A stretch of DNA of 64,000 nt, taken from assembly GCA_035505915.1 (NCBI GenBank), contig DATJQI010000023.1, positions 15,252 to 79,251 of the forward strand. Reading direction: 5' to 3'. Made by a program: the position numbers and the translations under genes. Of this stretch, positions 34,786 to 42,092 are shown in pieces. Source of the DNA: 40CM-2-70-7 sp035505915. Lineage in GTDB: Bacteria; Gemmatimonadota; Gemmatimonadetes; Gemmatimonadales; GWC2-71-9. Below the pieces are notes generated by a model that saw only the letters and a list, made by a program, of their open reading frames with translations, was not told the DNA's origin and did no database searches. Each line of letters begins with the position of its first letter. Position 1 is the first letter of the stretch.

Positions 34786-35169
34786 CAGGGTCGAGTCGGG
34801 GTCCATCACCACCTTCCCCACCTTCAGCGCCCGGCGGATCCGCTCCCCCACCGAGGCCGGCCCCCGCCGGACCAGGATGCGCGTCGAATCGAGTAGGCTC
34901 CTGGTGTCCGAGGGGGGCGCGTTCCCGAAGGTCAGCACGTCGATGCCGGCATCACGAAGGACCCGGGTGCCGACGCGGGCCAGTCCCGGTTTCCCGCTGG
35001 CGTTCAGCACCGCCACGGTGATCCGCGGGGCCCCGGCCCCCTCCCCGGGCACGACGGCGCCGCCGGCGCCGCGCGGACCGGCCCGGCACGCCGCGGCCAG
35101 CAGCAGGCCGGCGATCAGCCCGCGGCCAGCGCGTTCCAGAATCCCACCGTTTCGGCCGCCAGCGGCCAA
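34723..35169 (-). CDS. LytR_C-domain exported protein
   Basis: This is about 148 residues from TTG 35169. The N-terminus has a basic stretch and a hydrophobic segment (GLIAGLLLAAACRAG) that looks like a lipoprotein or secretion signal. The body, ITVAVLNASGKPGLARVGTRVLRDAGIDVLTFG to LLDASVLLGAD, matches the LytR cell-envelope C-terminal domain. The LCP catalytic domain is absent. The start is uncertain: a CTG at 35118, in a CTGA overlap with the yqeK stop, is an alternative. Its 3' end overlaps rlmN tail to tail. Confidence 0.7.
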   Translation of the reverse strand: MAAGGRNGGILERAGRGLIAGLLLAAACRAGPRGAGGAVVPGEGAGAPRITVAVLNASGKPGLARVGTRVLRDAGIDVLTFGNAPPSDTRSLLDSTRILVRRGPASVGERIRRALKVGKVVMDPDSTLLLDASVLLGADFAPRLPLHP

Positions 35170-35612
35170 TCGGACCTGACGGTCCACTCGACGCGGGCCC
35201 GGGCGACCTCCCGCAGCACCTCGTCCCGCTCCGTGGGGACGCGGGCCGCGAGCGCCGCGCGGCTCTCGCGCTCGAACTTCCGACCCGGCTCCAGGTAGTC
35301 GGCCAGGTACAGCATCTTGCCGACGTCGTCCCATCCGGCGTATCCCAGGGAGTGGTAGCGCACGGCGTCCAGCACGCCGGCGTCCCGCTCCCCCTCCGCC
35401 CAGGCCCGGTCGGCGGCGGCCGGCCCGTGCGCCAGCTCGTCGACCGCGGGGGCGTCCCGCAGGGCATCGTGGAGCCAGGCCGCCCGGCTCCACCGTTCCC
35501 GCTCCGCCGGGGTCACCCCCATCGCCATCGCCCATTCGTCCAGCAGCGCCGCGACCCGCGCGACGTGCGCGCGCCGGTCGGGACCCGCCACCGCCCAGGC
35601 CGGAAAGCTCAC
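35115..35612 (-). CDS. YqeK-like HD-domain (Ap4A hydrolase family) protein
   Basis: This 165-residue HD protein has RRAHVARVAALL, AAWLHDALRD, a conserved HGPAA, VRYHSLGY and the YqeK hallmark YLADYLEPGRKF. YqeK proteins hydrolyse Ap4A symmetrically to two ADP. YqeK usually follows nadD and precedes a LytR-type gene. Here it follows another nucleotidyl-transfer enzyme, panC, and is followed by a LytR_C protein. GTG 35612 forms a GTGA overlap with panC. Confidence 0.82.
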   Translation of the reverse strand: MSFPAWAVAGPDRRAHVARVAALLDEWAMAMGVTPAERERWSRAAWLHDALRDAPAVDELAHGPAAADRAWAEGERDAGVLDAVRYHSLGYAGWDDVGKMLYLADYLEPGRKFERESRAALAARVPTERDEVLREVARARVEWTVRSDWPLAAETVGFWNALAAG

Positions 35613-36481
35613 GGGCGCCGGACGGTGGGGTCCGCGCTCACCCCTTCGCCCAGGACCACGTTGTCGAGGAGCCGGGTGGTGCCGACCCGTCCGGCGACGA
35701 CGGCCACGGTCGCCGCCGTCACCCGCTCGACGTCCCGCAGCTCTTCGTCCACCAGCGCGAGGTAGTCCGGAGTGATCCCGGCCGCGGCGAGGACCGACAC
35801 GCCCTGGGCCCGCACCGTCCGGGGATCCGCGTCCCCGCCCCGCCACGCCTGCTCCACCGTCCGCAGGGCGCGGGACAGCGCCAGCGCGGTCCGGCGCTGG
35901 TCCACCGTCAGGTACGCGTTGCGGGACGACAGCGCCAGGCCGTCGAGCTCGCGAACCGTCGGCGCGATGTCGATCCCGACGGCGAAATCCAGATCGCGGA
36001 CCATCCGCCGCACCAGCATCGCCTGCTGAAAGTCCTTCCGGCCGAACACGGCGACGTCGGGCTCCACGAGGTGGAGGAGCTTGGCGACCACCGTCAGCAC
36101 GCCCGCGAAGTGCCCGGGCCGCACCGCGCCCTCGAAGCGCTCGGCCATGGGGCCGGGCTGCACGCGCACCAGCGGCTCGGCGGGGTACATGGCGGCGGGG
36201 TCGGGTGCGAACAGGCAGGCGACGCCGCGCTCGCGGGCGAGCGTCCGATCGCGGGGGAGGTCCCGGGGGTAGCGGCCGAAGTCTTCCTGCGGCCCGAATT
36301 GGAGGGGATTCACGAACACCGAGAGCGCCACGAGATCGGCGGCGTCGCGGGCGCGATCCACCAGGCGGAGGTGTCCCTCGTGGAGGGCTCCCATGGTCGG
36401 CACGAACGCCACCCGCTTGCCCCGGGCACGCGCGGCGCGGGTCCAGGCGCGCATGTCGGGGAGCCCGGTGATCTCCTGCAT
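35609..36481 (-). CDS. panC: Pantothenate synthetase
   Basis: This 290-residue enzyme joins pantoate and beta-alanine using ATP. Signatures are FVPTMGALHEGHLRLVDRAR (nucleotide-binding HxGH), SVFVNPLQFGPQEDFGRYPRD, GHFAGVLTVVAKLLHLVEPDVAVFGRKDFQQ and LALSSRNAYL. It lies 12 bases after panB in the order folK-panB-panC, so coenzyme A and folate precursors are made from one transcript. Confidence 0.97.
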   Translation of the reverse strand: MQEITGLPDMRAWTRAARARGKRVAFVPTMGALHEGHLRLVDRARDAADLVALSVFVNPLQFGPQEDFGRYPRDLPRDRTLARERGVACLFAPDPAAMYPAEPLVRVQPGPMAERFEGAVRPGHFAGVLTVVAKLLHLVEPDVAVFGRKDFQQAMLVRRMVRDLDFAVGIDIAPTVRELDGLALSSRNAYLTVDQRRTALALSRALRTVEQAWRGGDADPRTVRAQGVSVLAAAGITPDYLALVDEELRDVERVTAATVAVVAGRVGTTRLLDNVVLGEGVSADPTVRRP

Positions 36482-36493
36482 CAGCGGACGGCC

Positions 36494-37312
36494 CTACTTC
36501 GCGAAGGAATGGTCGGGGTCGGGATAGCGTCCCGACCGCACCTCGGCCGCGTAGGTCTCGGCGGCCTTCCGGACGTCGTCCGCCAGGTTCGCGTACTTCT
36601 TCAGGAACTTGGCGGAGAAGCGGTCGTTCAGCCCGAGCATGTCGTGGAGCACCAGGACCTGGCCGTCGCACGACGGGCCGGCGCCGATCCCGATGGTCGG
36701 CACGGAGAGGCCCTTCGTGATCTCGGCGGCGACCGGGGACGGGAGCAGCTCGAGCACGACGGCGAACGCACCCGCGTCCTCGAGGGCTTTCGCGTCGTCC
36801 TTCAGCCGTTGGACCGCCGCGTCGTCCCGCCCCTGCACCCGGTACCCACCCAGGGCGTGCACCGACTGCGGCGTCAGTCCCAGGTGTCCCATCACGGGGA
36901 TCCCGATGTCCGTGAGCGCGCGGACGGTGGGCGCCATCGTCCGCCCGCCCTCGAGCTTCACGCCGTGGCACGCGGTCTCCTGCATCACGCGGCCGGCGTT
37001 CCGGATCGCGTCCGTGGGGCTCACCTGGTACGTCAGGAACGGCAGATCGCACACGACCAGCGCGTGGCTCGCGCCCCGCCGCACCATCCGCGTGTGGTAG
37101 ATCATCTGGTCGAGCGTGGCGCTCAGGGTGGTGTCCTGCCCGGCGAGCACCTGGTTCACCGAATCCCCGACCAGGAGGATGTCCACCGCCGGATCGAGCA
37201 GGCGCGCGAACAGCGCGTCGTAGCAGGTGAGCATCACGATGCGCTCGCGGCGCTCCTTCATTTTCAGGAGCTCGAGCGTCGTGACGGGCTTGGGGCCGGC
37301 GGCGTCAGGCAT
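36494..37312 (-). CDS. panB: 3-methyl-2-oxobutanoate hydroxymethyltransferase
   Basis: This 272-residue TIM-barrel enzyme transfers a one-carbon unit from methylene-tetrahydrofolate to ketoisovalerate. Signatures are MLTCYDALFARLLDPAVDILLVGDSVNQVLAG, the metal-binding Asp/Glu in KLEGG, VMGHLGLTPQS and TIGIGAGPSCDGQVLVLHDMLGL. It overlaps folK by 8 bases, and its folate cofactor is a product line of that neighbour. Confidence 0.97.
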   Translation of the reverse strand: MPDAAGPKPVTTLELLKMKERRERIVMLTCYDALFARLLDPAVDILLVGDSVNQVLAGQDTTLSATLDQMIYHTRMVRRGASHALVVCDLPFLTYQVSPTDAIRNAGRVMQETACHGVKLEGGRTMAPTVRALTDIGIPVMGHLGLTPQSVHALGGYRVQGRDDAAVQRLKDDAKALEDAGAFAVVLELLPSPVAAEITKGLSVPTIGIGAGPSCDGQVLVLHDMLGLNDRFSAKFLKKYANLADDVRKAAETYAAEVRSGRYPDPDHSFAK

Positions 37313-37733
37313 GGGTCCTCACGGCTGCTTCGAGCTCGGCCAGCTCCCGCTGCCAGAACGGGCGGTGGCGGAGCTCGGGGTGCGGGATGGTCAGCGCCGG
37401 CGTGTCCACCGTCCGGTCGCCGTAACGCACGATGTCGAGGTCGATCGGCCGCGGGCCCCAGCGCACGGTCCGCTCCCGCCCCAGCTCGGCCTCGATGTTC
37501 AGGCACGCCGAGAGGAGCGCCGGGGGCTCGAGCGCGGTGTCCAGCTCGACCATCTGATTCAGGTACGGACCCTGCGGCACCGGCCCGAGGGGCGCCGTCT
37601 CTTCGATCCGGGACTCCTGGACCACCCGGGTCTCCGGCAGCGCGGCGAGCCGGTCCCGGGCGGCCGCGAGCCACCGCGCGCGGTCACCGAGATTCGACCC
37701 CAAGGCCACGAACACCCGCTCGCCCCCCGTCAT
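37305..37733 (-). CDS. folK: 6-hydroxymethyl-dihydropterin pyrophosphokinase
   Basis: This 142-residue HPPK has VFVALGSNLGDRARWL, GPYLNQMVELDT, ELGRERTVRWGPRPIDLDIVRYGD (the HPPK signature with RWGPRxIDLDI) and IPHPELRHRPF. It makes the dihydropterin pyrophosphate for folate synthesis. It lies 18 bases after the membrane sensor gene and overlaps panB. folP is not in the window. Confidence 0.95.
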   Translation of the reverse strand: MTGGERVFVALGSNLGDRARWLAAARDRLAALPETRVVQESRIEETAPLGPVPQGPYLNQMVELDTALEPPALLSACLNIEAELGRERTVRWGPRPIDLDIVRYGDRTVDTPALTIPHPELRHRPFWQRELAELEAAVRTHA

Positions 37734-37751
37734 GGGCAGAATGCTATCGCC

Positions 37752-39836
37752 CTAGGCGATGTTCGCAAAGCCGCGCGTCAGCTCGCGCAGCATCGTCGCC
37801 ACCTGCTCCAGCTCCTTGGTGGCCTGCTCGAGATCGGTGAGCCCGTCGGCGGCCTGGGTGGCGCGGGTGGCGACGTCGTCCGCCTCCTCGCGGTTCTTCC
37901 AGGCGATCCCCGCGACCGCGTTCATCCGCTCCCGCAGGCGGCCGAAGGCCTGGTTCTGCTCCGTGGCCGCCCCGGCGATGCGCTGCGCGTGCTCGGTGGC
38001 GTCGGCCGTCGCGGCGACGATGCGGTCGAGCGCATCGAGCGCGCTGGACGACAGCTCCTCGACGCCGCCCACGTTCACCTGCCCGCGCCGCATCTGTTCC
38101 ACCACTTCGCCCACCTGCCGGTGCACGTCCTCGACCAGCCCGCCCGCCTCCGCCGCGGCGGCCCCGCTCTGCTCCGCCAGCTGGCGGATCTCCTCCGCCA
38201 CGACCGCGAAGCCCTTTCCGTGCTTCCCCGCGCGCGCCGCTTCGATGGCGGCGTTGAGGGCGAGGAGGTTGGTCATGTCGGCCAGCTCGCGGATGGACGC
38301 GATGAACCCCGTGATGCGCCGGCTCACGACGCCGAGTTCCTGCACCTTGCCCGAGCTCTCGCCCACGAACGTCTTCAAGGCCACCAGCCGCTCGATGGCG
38401 TCCTGGATGCGCTGCCGGTTCCGCGTGGCCGTCTCGCTCGCCTCGCTCGACGACTTCGCGGCCGCGGCGCCGTCGCTCGACACCCGCACGGACACTTCCG
38501 CCAGGCCCGCGGTGGCCTCGAGCCCGCCGGCGATTTCGCTCTCCTCGCTCACCACCCCGCTCCGGATCGCGTGGGTGGCGGCCGCCACCCCCCGGGCCGA
38601 TTCGCGGAGCGCCACGGCGGTCCGCGCCAGCGTCGCCAGCTCACTGGTCATCCGCTCGACGGTGTCCGCCAGCGGGCGGCGCAGGTCGGTGATGTGGATG
38701 GCGGTCGCGAGCTGCGTCGCGAACGTGGAGATCGTCATCACGTCCGCGTCCCGGTACGCGCGGCGCTTGTGGTGCTCGAGCTCCAGGGTCCCGATCACCT
38801 GCTCGCCGAACTTGAGGGGCACGATCACGAGGGACCGCACGTGCTCGGGCGGATTCACCAGGCGCACGTCCCGGGACACGTCGTCGATGACCACCGCGCG
38901 CCCCTGCTCGGCCGCCTCGGCCCGCAGGACGCCGACGTCCCCGTCGGGGGCCCCGCCGCGGTCGGACCGGCCGAGCTCCGAGCGGTACATGAGGTCCATC
39001 CGGCCTTCGGTCCGCCGGTAGATCCGGAAATCCCCCCAATCCACCAGCCGGTGCGCCAGCCCCTCGATGCGCCGGAACGAGTCTTCGAGGCTCACGTTCG
39101 CGGTGATCACCGCCTCCATCGCGTGGATCTTGTTCAGCTCCTCGGCGGAGATGGCTTCCTCGAGCATCCGCTTGAGCAGGAGGCCGAGCGCGCCGAGGAC
39201 CGCCGCGACGAACAGCCAGGCGACGGGCGGCCACTCCCGCACCGCGCCGACCACCGTCGCCGTCGCGAGGAGCGTGGCGGAATACCCGATGAGCTCGTAG
39301 CGGACGATCAGGAGCTGCTCGTCCTTCTCGAGCTTGGCCCGGAGAATCAGGGTGAAGTAGAAGAGGAGCCGGCCGACCGCGAAATAGGCCAGCGCCAGGA
39401 AGAACAGCGCGGGGATGTCGGCCGTGGTGAAGCCGGCGTTGACGTTCTGCGTGAGGTGCCGGATCTCGGCGTACACGCCGTACGCCGCGACCACCACGAT
39501 CACCTCGCGTCCGGCGTTGACCGCCGCGACGAGGAGCGCCTTGCGCTGCCACACCCAGTCCGCCGCCAGCGTCCCCAACGCGATGCCGAGCACGGTGGCC
39601 GGCACTCCGACCAGGAGGCTCCCGGCCAGGGCCACCAGTCCCGTCTGCGTCAGGTACGAGTACTTGGAGAGGGCGATGGGGCGCCCGCGCAGGAGGACGC
39701 AGGCGACGGTCAGGACCAGGACGACGGAGAGCTGGTGCAGCCAGCGGGGATCCGAGGCCAGCACGAGGAGGAGGAGCAGCACGCCGCCGTAGATCAGCGA
39801 CCGGGCGTAGAGCCGGACCAGCCGTTCGACGGTCAC
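37752..39836 (-). CDS. Multi-span membrane sensor with GAF and MCP signalling domains
   Basis: This 694-residue protein has about seven membrane spans in residues 10-235, a GAF domain (about 245-390, LVIVPLKFGEQVIGTLELEHHK), then a methyl-accepting signalling coiled coil. The hairpin tip carries the near-canonical DMTNLLALNAAIEAARAGKHGKGFAVVAEEIRQLAEQS. The architecture differs from ordinary periplasmic-sensor chemoreceptors. No cheA, cheW, cheB or cheR is present in the window. GTG 39836 overlaps the trpA stop (GTGA). It lies downstream of an HD-GYP gene in the same operon. Confidence 0.85.
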   Translation of the reverse strand: MTVERLVRLYARSLIYGGVLLLLLVLASDPRWLHQLSVVLVLTVACVLLRGRPIALSKYSYLTQTGLVALAGSLLVGVPATVLGIALGTLAADWVWQRKALLVAAVNAGREVIVVVAAYGVYAEIRHLTQNVNAGFTTADIPALFFLALAYFAVGRLLFYFTLILRAKLEKDEQLLIVRYELIGYSATLLATATVVGAVREWPPVAWLFVAAVLGALGLLLKRMLEEAISAEELNKIHAMEAVITANVSLEDSFRRIEGLAHRLVDWGDFRIYRRTEGRMDLMYRSELGRSDRGGAPDGDVGVLRAEAAEQGRAVVIDDVSRDVRLVNPPEHVRSLVIVPLKFGEQVIGTLELEHHKRRAYRDADVMTISTFATQLATAIHITDLRRPLADTVERMTSELATLARTAVALRESARGVAAATHAIRSGVVSEESEIAGGLEATAGLAEVSVRVSSDGAAAAKSSSEASETATRNRQRIQDAIERLVALKTFVGESSGKVQELGVVSRRITGFIASIRELADMTNLLALNAAIEAARAGKHGKGFAVVAEEIRQLAEQSGAAAAEAGGLVEDVHRQVGEVVEQMRRGQVNVGGVEELSSSALDALDRIVAATADATEHAQRIAGAATEQNQAFGRLRERMNAVAGIAWKNREEADDVATRATQAADGLTDLEQATKELEQVATMLRELTRGFANIA

Positions 39837-40627
39837 GCGGCGCCCCGTTCCCGCACGCCGGCCGCGAGCTCCCGCATCAGCCGCCCCACCCCCGGCACGC
39901 CGTCCGATCCCAGCACTTCGACCAGCGCGCTCCCCACGACCACCCCGTCGGCGACCCGCGCGGCGGCCTGCGCCTGGGCGCCGGTGCCGATCCCGAACCC
40001 CACCGCGACGGGAAGCGGGCTGACCGCCCGCACCCGCGCGACGTGCGCCGCGAGATCCGCCGGTCCCTGCGCGCTCCGCCCCGTGACGCCGAGACGGGAG
40101 ATGAGATAGAGGAACCCGCTCGCCCGGCGGGCCGCGAGCGCCACCCGCGCCGCCGGCGTGGTGGGGGCGATCAGCCGGACGAAGGCGAGCGGTCCCGCCG
40201 CCACCTGATCCTCGAGGGCGGGGTCCGCGCCGGCGGGCAGGTCGGTCAGCAGCACGCCCGCCGCGCCGGCCGCCGCCGCGTCCCCGAGGAACCGCTCGAC
40301 GCCGTAGGCGAGCACCGGGTTCAGGTACGTCATCACGACGACGGGGACGGTGAGCCGGGCGGCGCGGATCAGCTCGAGGGTCCGGGCCATCCCCACGCCC
40401 TGCGCCAGGGCGGCGTGGGTGGCGCGTTGGATGACCGGCCCGTCGGCGAGCGGATCCGAGAAGGGGACGCCGACCTCGACGATGTCGGCGCCGGCGGCGG
40501 CCGCTTCGCTGACCGCGGCGACGAACGCCGCGGGAGTGGGAAAGCCCGCGGGGAGATACGGGATGAGGGCCGCCCGCCGCTCGGTGCGGGCCGCGCGCCA
40601 GCGCTCGGCGAGCCGGGACTCAGACAA
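39833..40627 (-). CDS. trpA: Tryptophan synthase alpha chain
   Basis: This 264-residue TIM-barrel subunit cleaves indole-3-glycerol phosphate and channels indole to TrpB. Signatures are ALIPYLPAGFPTP, DIVEVGVPFSDPLADGPVIQRA (catalytic Glu), VVMTYLNPVLAYGVERF, GVLLTDLPAGAD, LIAPTTP and VAVGFGIGTGAQAQA. It is separated from trpB by the HD-GYP and HEAT genes, instead of adjoining it, and overlaps the HD-GYP gene by 8 bases. Confidence 0.96.
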   Translation of the reverse strand: MSESRLAERWRAARTERRAALIPYLPAGFPTPAAFVAAVSEAAAAGADIVEVGVPFSDPLADGPVIQRATHAALAQGVGMARTLELIRAARLTVPVVVMTYLNPVLAYGVERFLGDAAAAGAAGVLLTDLPAGADPALEDQVAAGPLAFVRLIAPTTPAARVALAARRASGFLYLISRLGVTGRSAQGPADLAAHVARVRAVSPLPVAVGFGIGTGAQAQAAARVADGVVVGSALVEVLGSDGVPGVGRLMRELAAGVRERGAA

Positions 40628-42092
40628 AGTAGTCCGCGACCTGAATGCCGTACTTGAGGGGGTCGGTGACCTTGATGATGGAGCGGGGATAGACGCCGTT
40701 CTCCTGGAGGGCCAGGTCGGCCAGGAAGCCGGGGCGCAGAATGGCGCCGTCGGGCGACGCCACCACCCGCACCATCGGCCGGTGGACGTGACTCGTGTCC
40801 GGGTTCGCCGCGTGGACGACGGCCACCTCGTAGGTGTCGAGGATGACGCAGGTGCCCACGGGGTAGATGCCGATGAGGTTGATGAACGCTTTCACCACGA
40901 TCGGGTCGTAGCCGCGCCGCGGGTTCTCCCACATCTCCTTCAGCACCTGATCGGGCTGGATGGGCGTGGTCTGATAGGCCCGCCGGCTGGTGGCGGCGTC
41001 GAAGCCGTCCGCCACCGCCACGACCTTCGAGAAGATGGACAGCTGGCGCGGGCGGATCGACTTGGGGTATCCGGTCAGGTCCGACTTCATGTGGTGCTCG
41101 TAGGCGGCGATCATCCCGCGATACGGGATTTCGCCGTACCCGCGCAGGCCGAAGAGCGTGAGCACGCCGAGCCACGGGTGGGCCTGCATGATGCGCCACT
41201 CGTCGTCGGTGAGGCCGCCCTCCTTGTTGAGCACCTCGAGCGGGACCCGCGACTTCCCGACGTCGTGGAAGAGCGCCGCCATCCCGAGGTCGTAGAGCTG
41301 GAGCTTGGTGAGTCCCAGCTTCCGCCCCAGCGCGACCGAGAAGATGCAGACGTTCACCGAGTGCGTGAACGTGTACTCGTCGTAATCGCGGAGGGTGGTG
41401 AGGCCCACGAGGGACCCCTCGTTGTTCAGCACCTGGTCGACGATGGCCTGCACCGCCCGCTTCACCTTTTTGACGTTGGCGGTGCGCCCCATCCGGATGC
41501 TGTTGATGACCTCCTTGGTGACCGCCACGGACCGCGCGTAGGTCCGCTTGGCGGCCTCCTTCTGCACTTCCACGTTCTCCGCGTCGTCGTCGGTTTCGAG
41601 CGGGGGCTCGACGTCGATGGCGGTGACCCCCGCCTCGTCCAGCTTGCCGCCGAGCTCGAACACCTTGTTCGGGTCGGCGTCGCGGGCGGCGAAGGCCAGG
41701 AGCAGAGAGACGAAGATCTGGAGCTGCTTCCGGTCCGCACCCGGGATCACGCGCACCAACCCGATGCCGCACTGCCGGAAGACGCCCAGGATGTGGGAGA
41801 AGGACGCGTAGTTGTCGAGGTCGAGCCGGAGACGCGTGGAATTGACGAAGATGAACTCGCCCTGCAGCCGCACCTCGAGCTCGTTCTCGACGTTCAGGAG
41901 CTGGGTGGTGGACGTGACCAGCTCGTCCAGCGCCTTCTGCACCTGGGCGTTTTCGATGGGGTACAGCTTGAGGGACCGGAACGCCGTGTAGAGCACGACC
42001 AGGAACTCCCGTCCGGCGTGACGCAGGAACGCGTCGTTGGCCGCGGAGTCCGCCGACATCGTGGCGCGCCGGGGAGGGGTCGGCTCGGTCAC
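40620..42092 (-). CDS. HD-GYP domain protein with novel N-terminal domain
   Basis: This 490-residue predicted cyclic di-GMP phosphodiesterase has an N-terminal domain (about 20-140). An HD-GYP domain follows, with THSVNVCIFSVALG, FHDVGKSRVP (His276-Asp277), QAHPWLGV and EHHMKSDLTGYPKS, then a C-terminal beta-rich tail. All metal-ligand positions that I can identify are kept. The N-terminal domain resembles that of the HEAT protein encoded just upstream (LKLYPIEN..., IPGADRKQLQIF...). GTG 42092 is in a GTGA overlap. It lies inside the trp operon between trpB and trpA. Confidence 0.88.
   Translation of the reverse strand: MTEPTPPRRATMSADSAANDAFLRHAGREFLVVLYTAFRSLKLYPIENAQVQKALDELVTSTTQLLNVENELEVRLQGEFIFVNSTRLRLDLDNYASFSHILGVFRQCGIGLVRVIPGADRKQLQIFVSLLLAFAARDADPNKVFELGGKLDEAGVTAIDVEPPLETDDDAENVEVQKEAAKRTYARSVAVTKEVINSIRMGRTANVKKVKRAVQAIVDQVLNNEGSLVGLTTLRDYDEYTFTHSVNVCIFSVALGRKLGLTKLQLYDLGMAALFHDVGKSRVPLEVLNKEGGLTDDEWRIMQAHPWLGVLTLFGLRGYGEIPYRGMIAAYEHHMKSDLTGYPKSIRPRQLSIFSKVVAVADGFDAATSRRAYQTTPIQPDQVLKEMWENPRRGYDPIVVKAFINLIGIYPVGTCVILDTYEVAVVHAANPDTSHVHRPMVRVVASPDGAILRPGFLADLALQENGVYPRSIIKVTDPLKYGIQVADYFV

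Noticed and set aside
35115..37052. 645-codon minus-strand frame spanning panB and panC
   Set aside because: Only its last 165 codons (yqeK) are protein-like; the rest is panB/panC read out of frame.
37752..39836. Chemotaxis operon
   Set aside because: Only the receptor-like protein is present; no che gene occurs within 64 kb.
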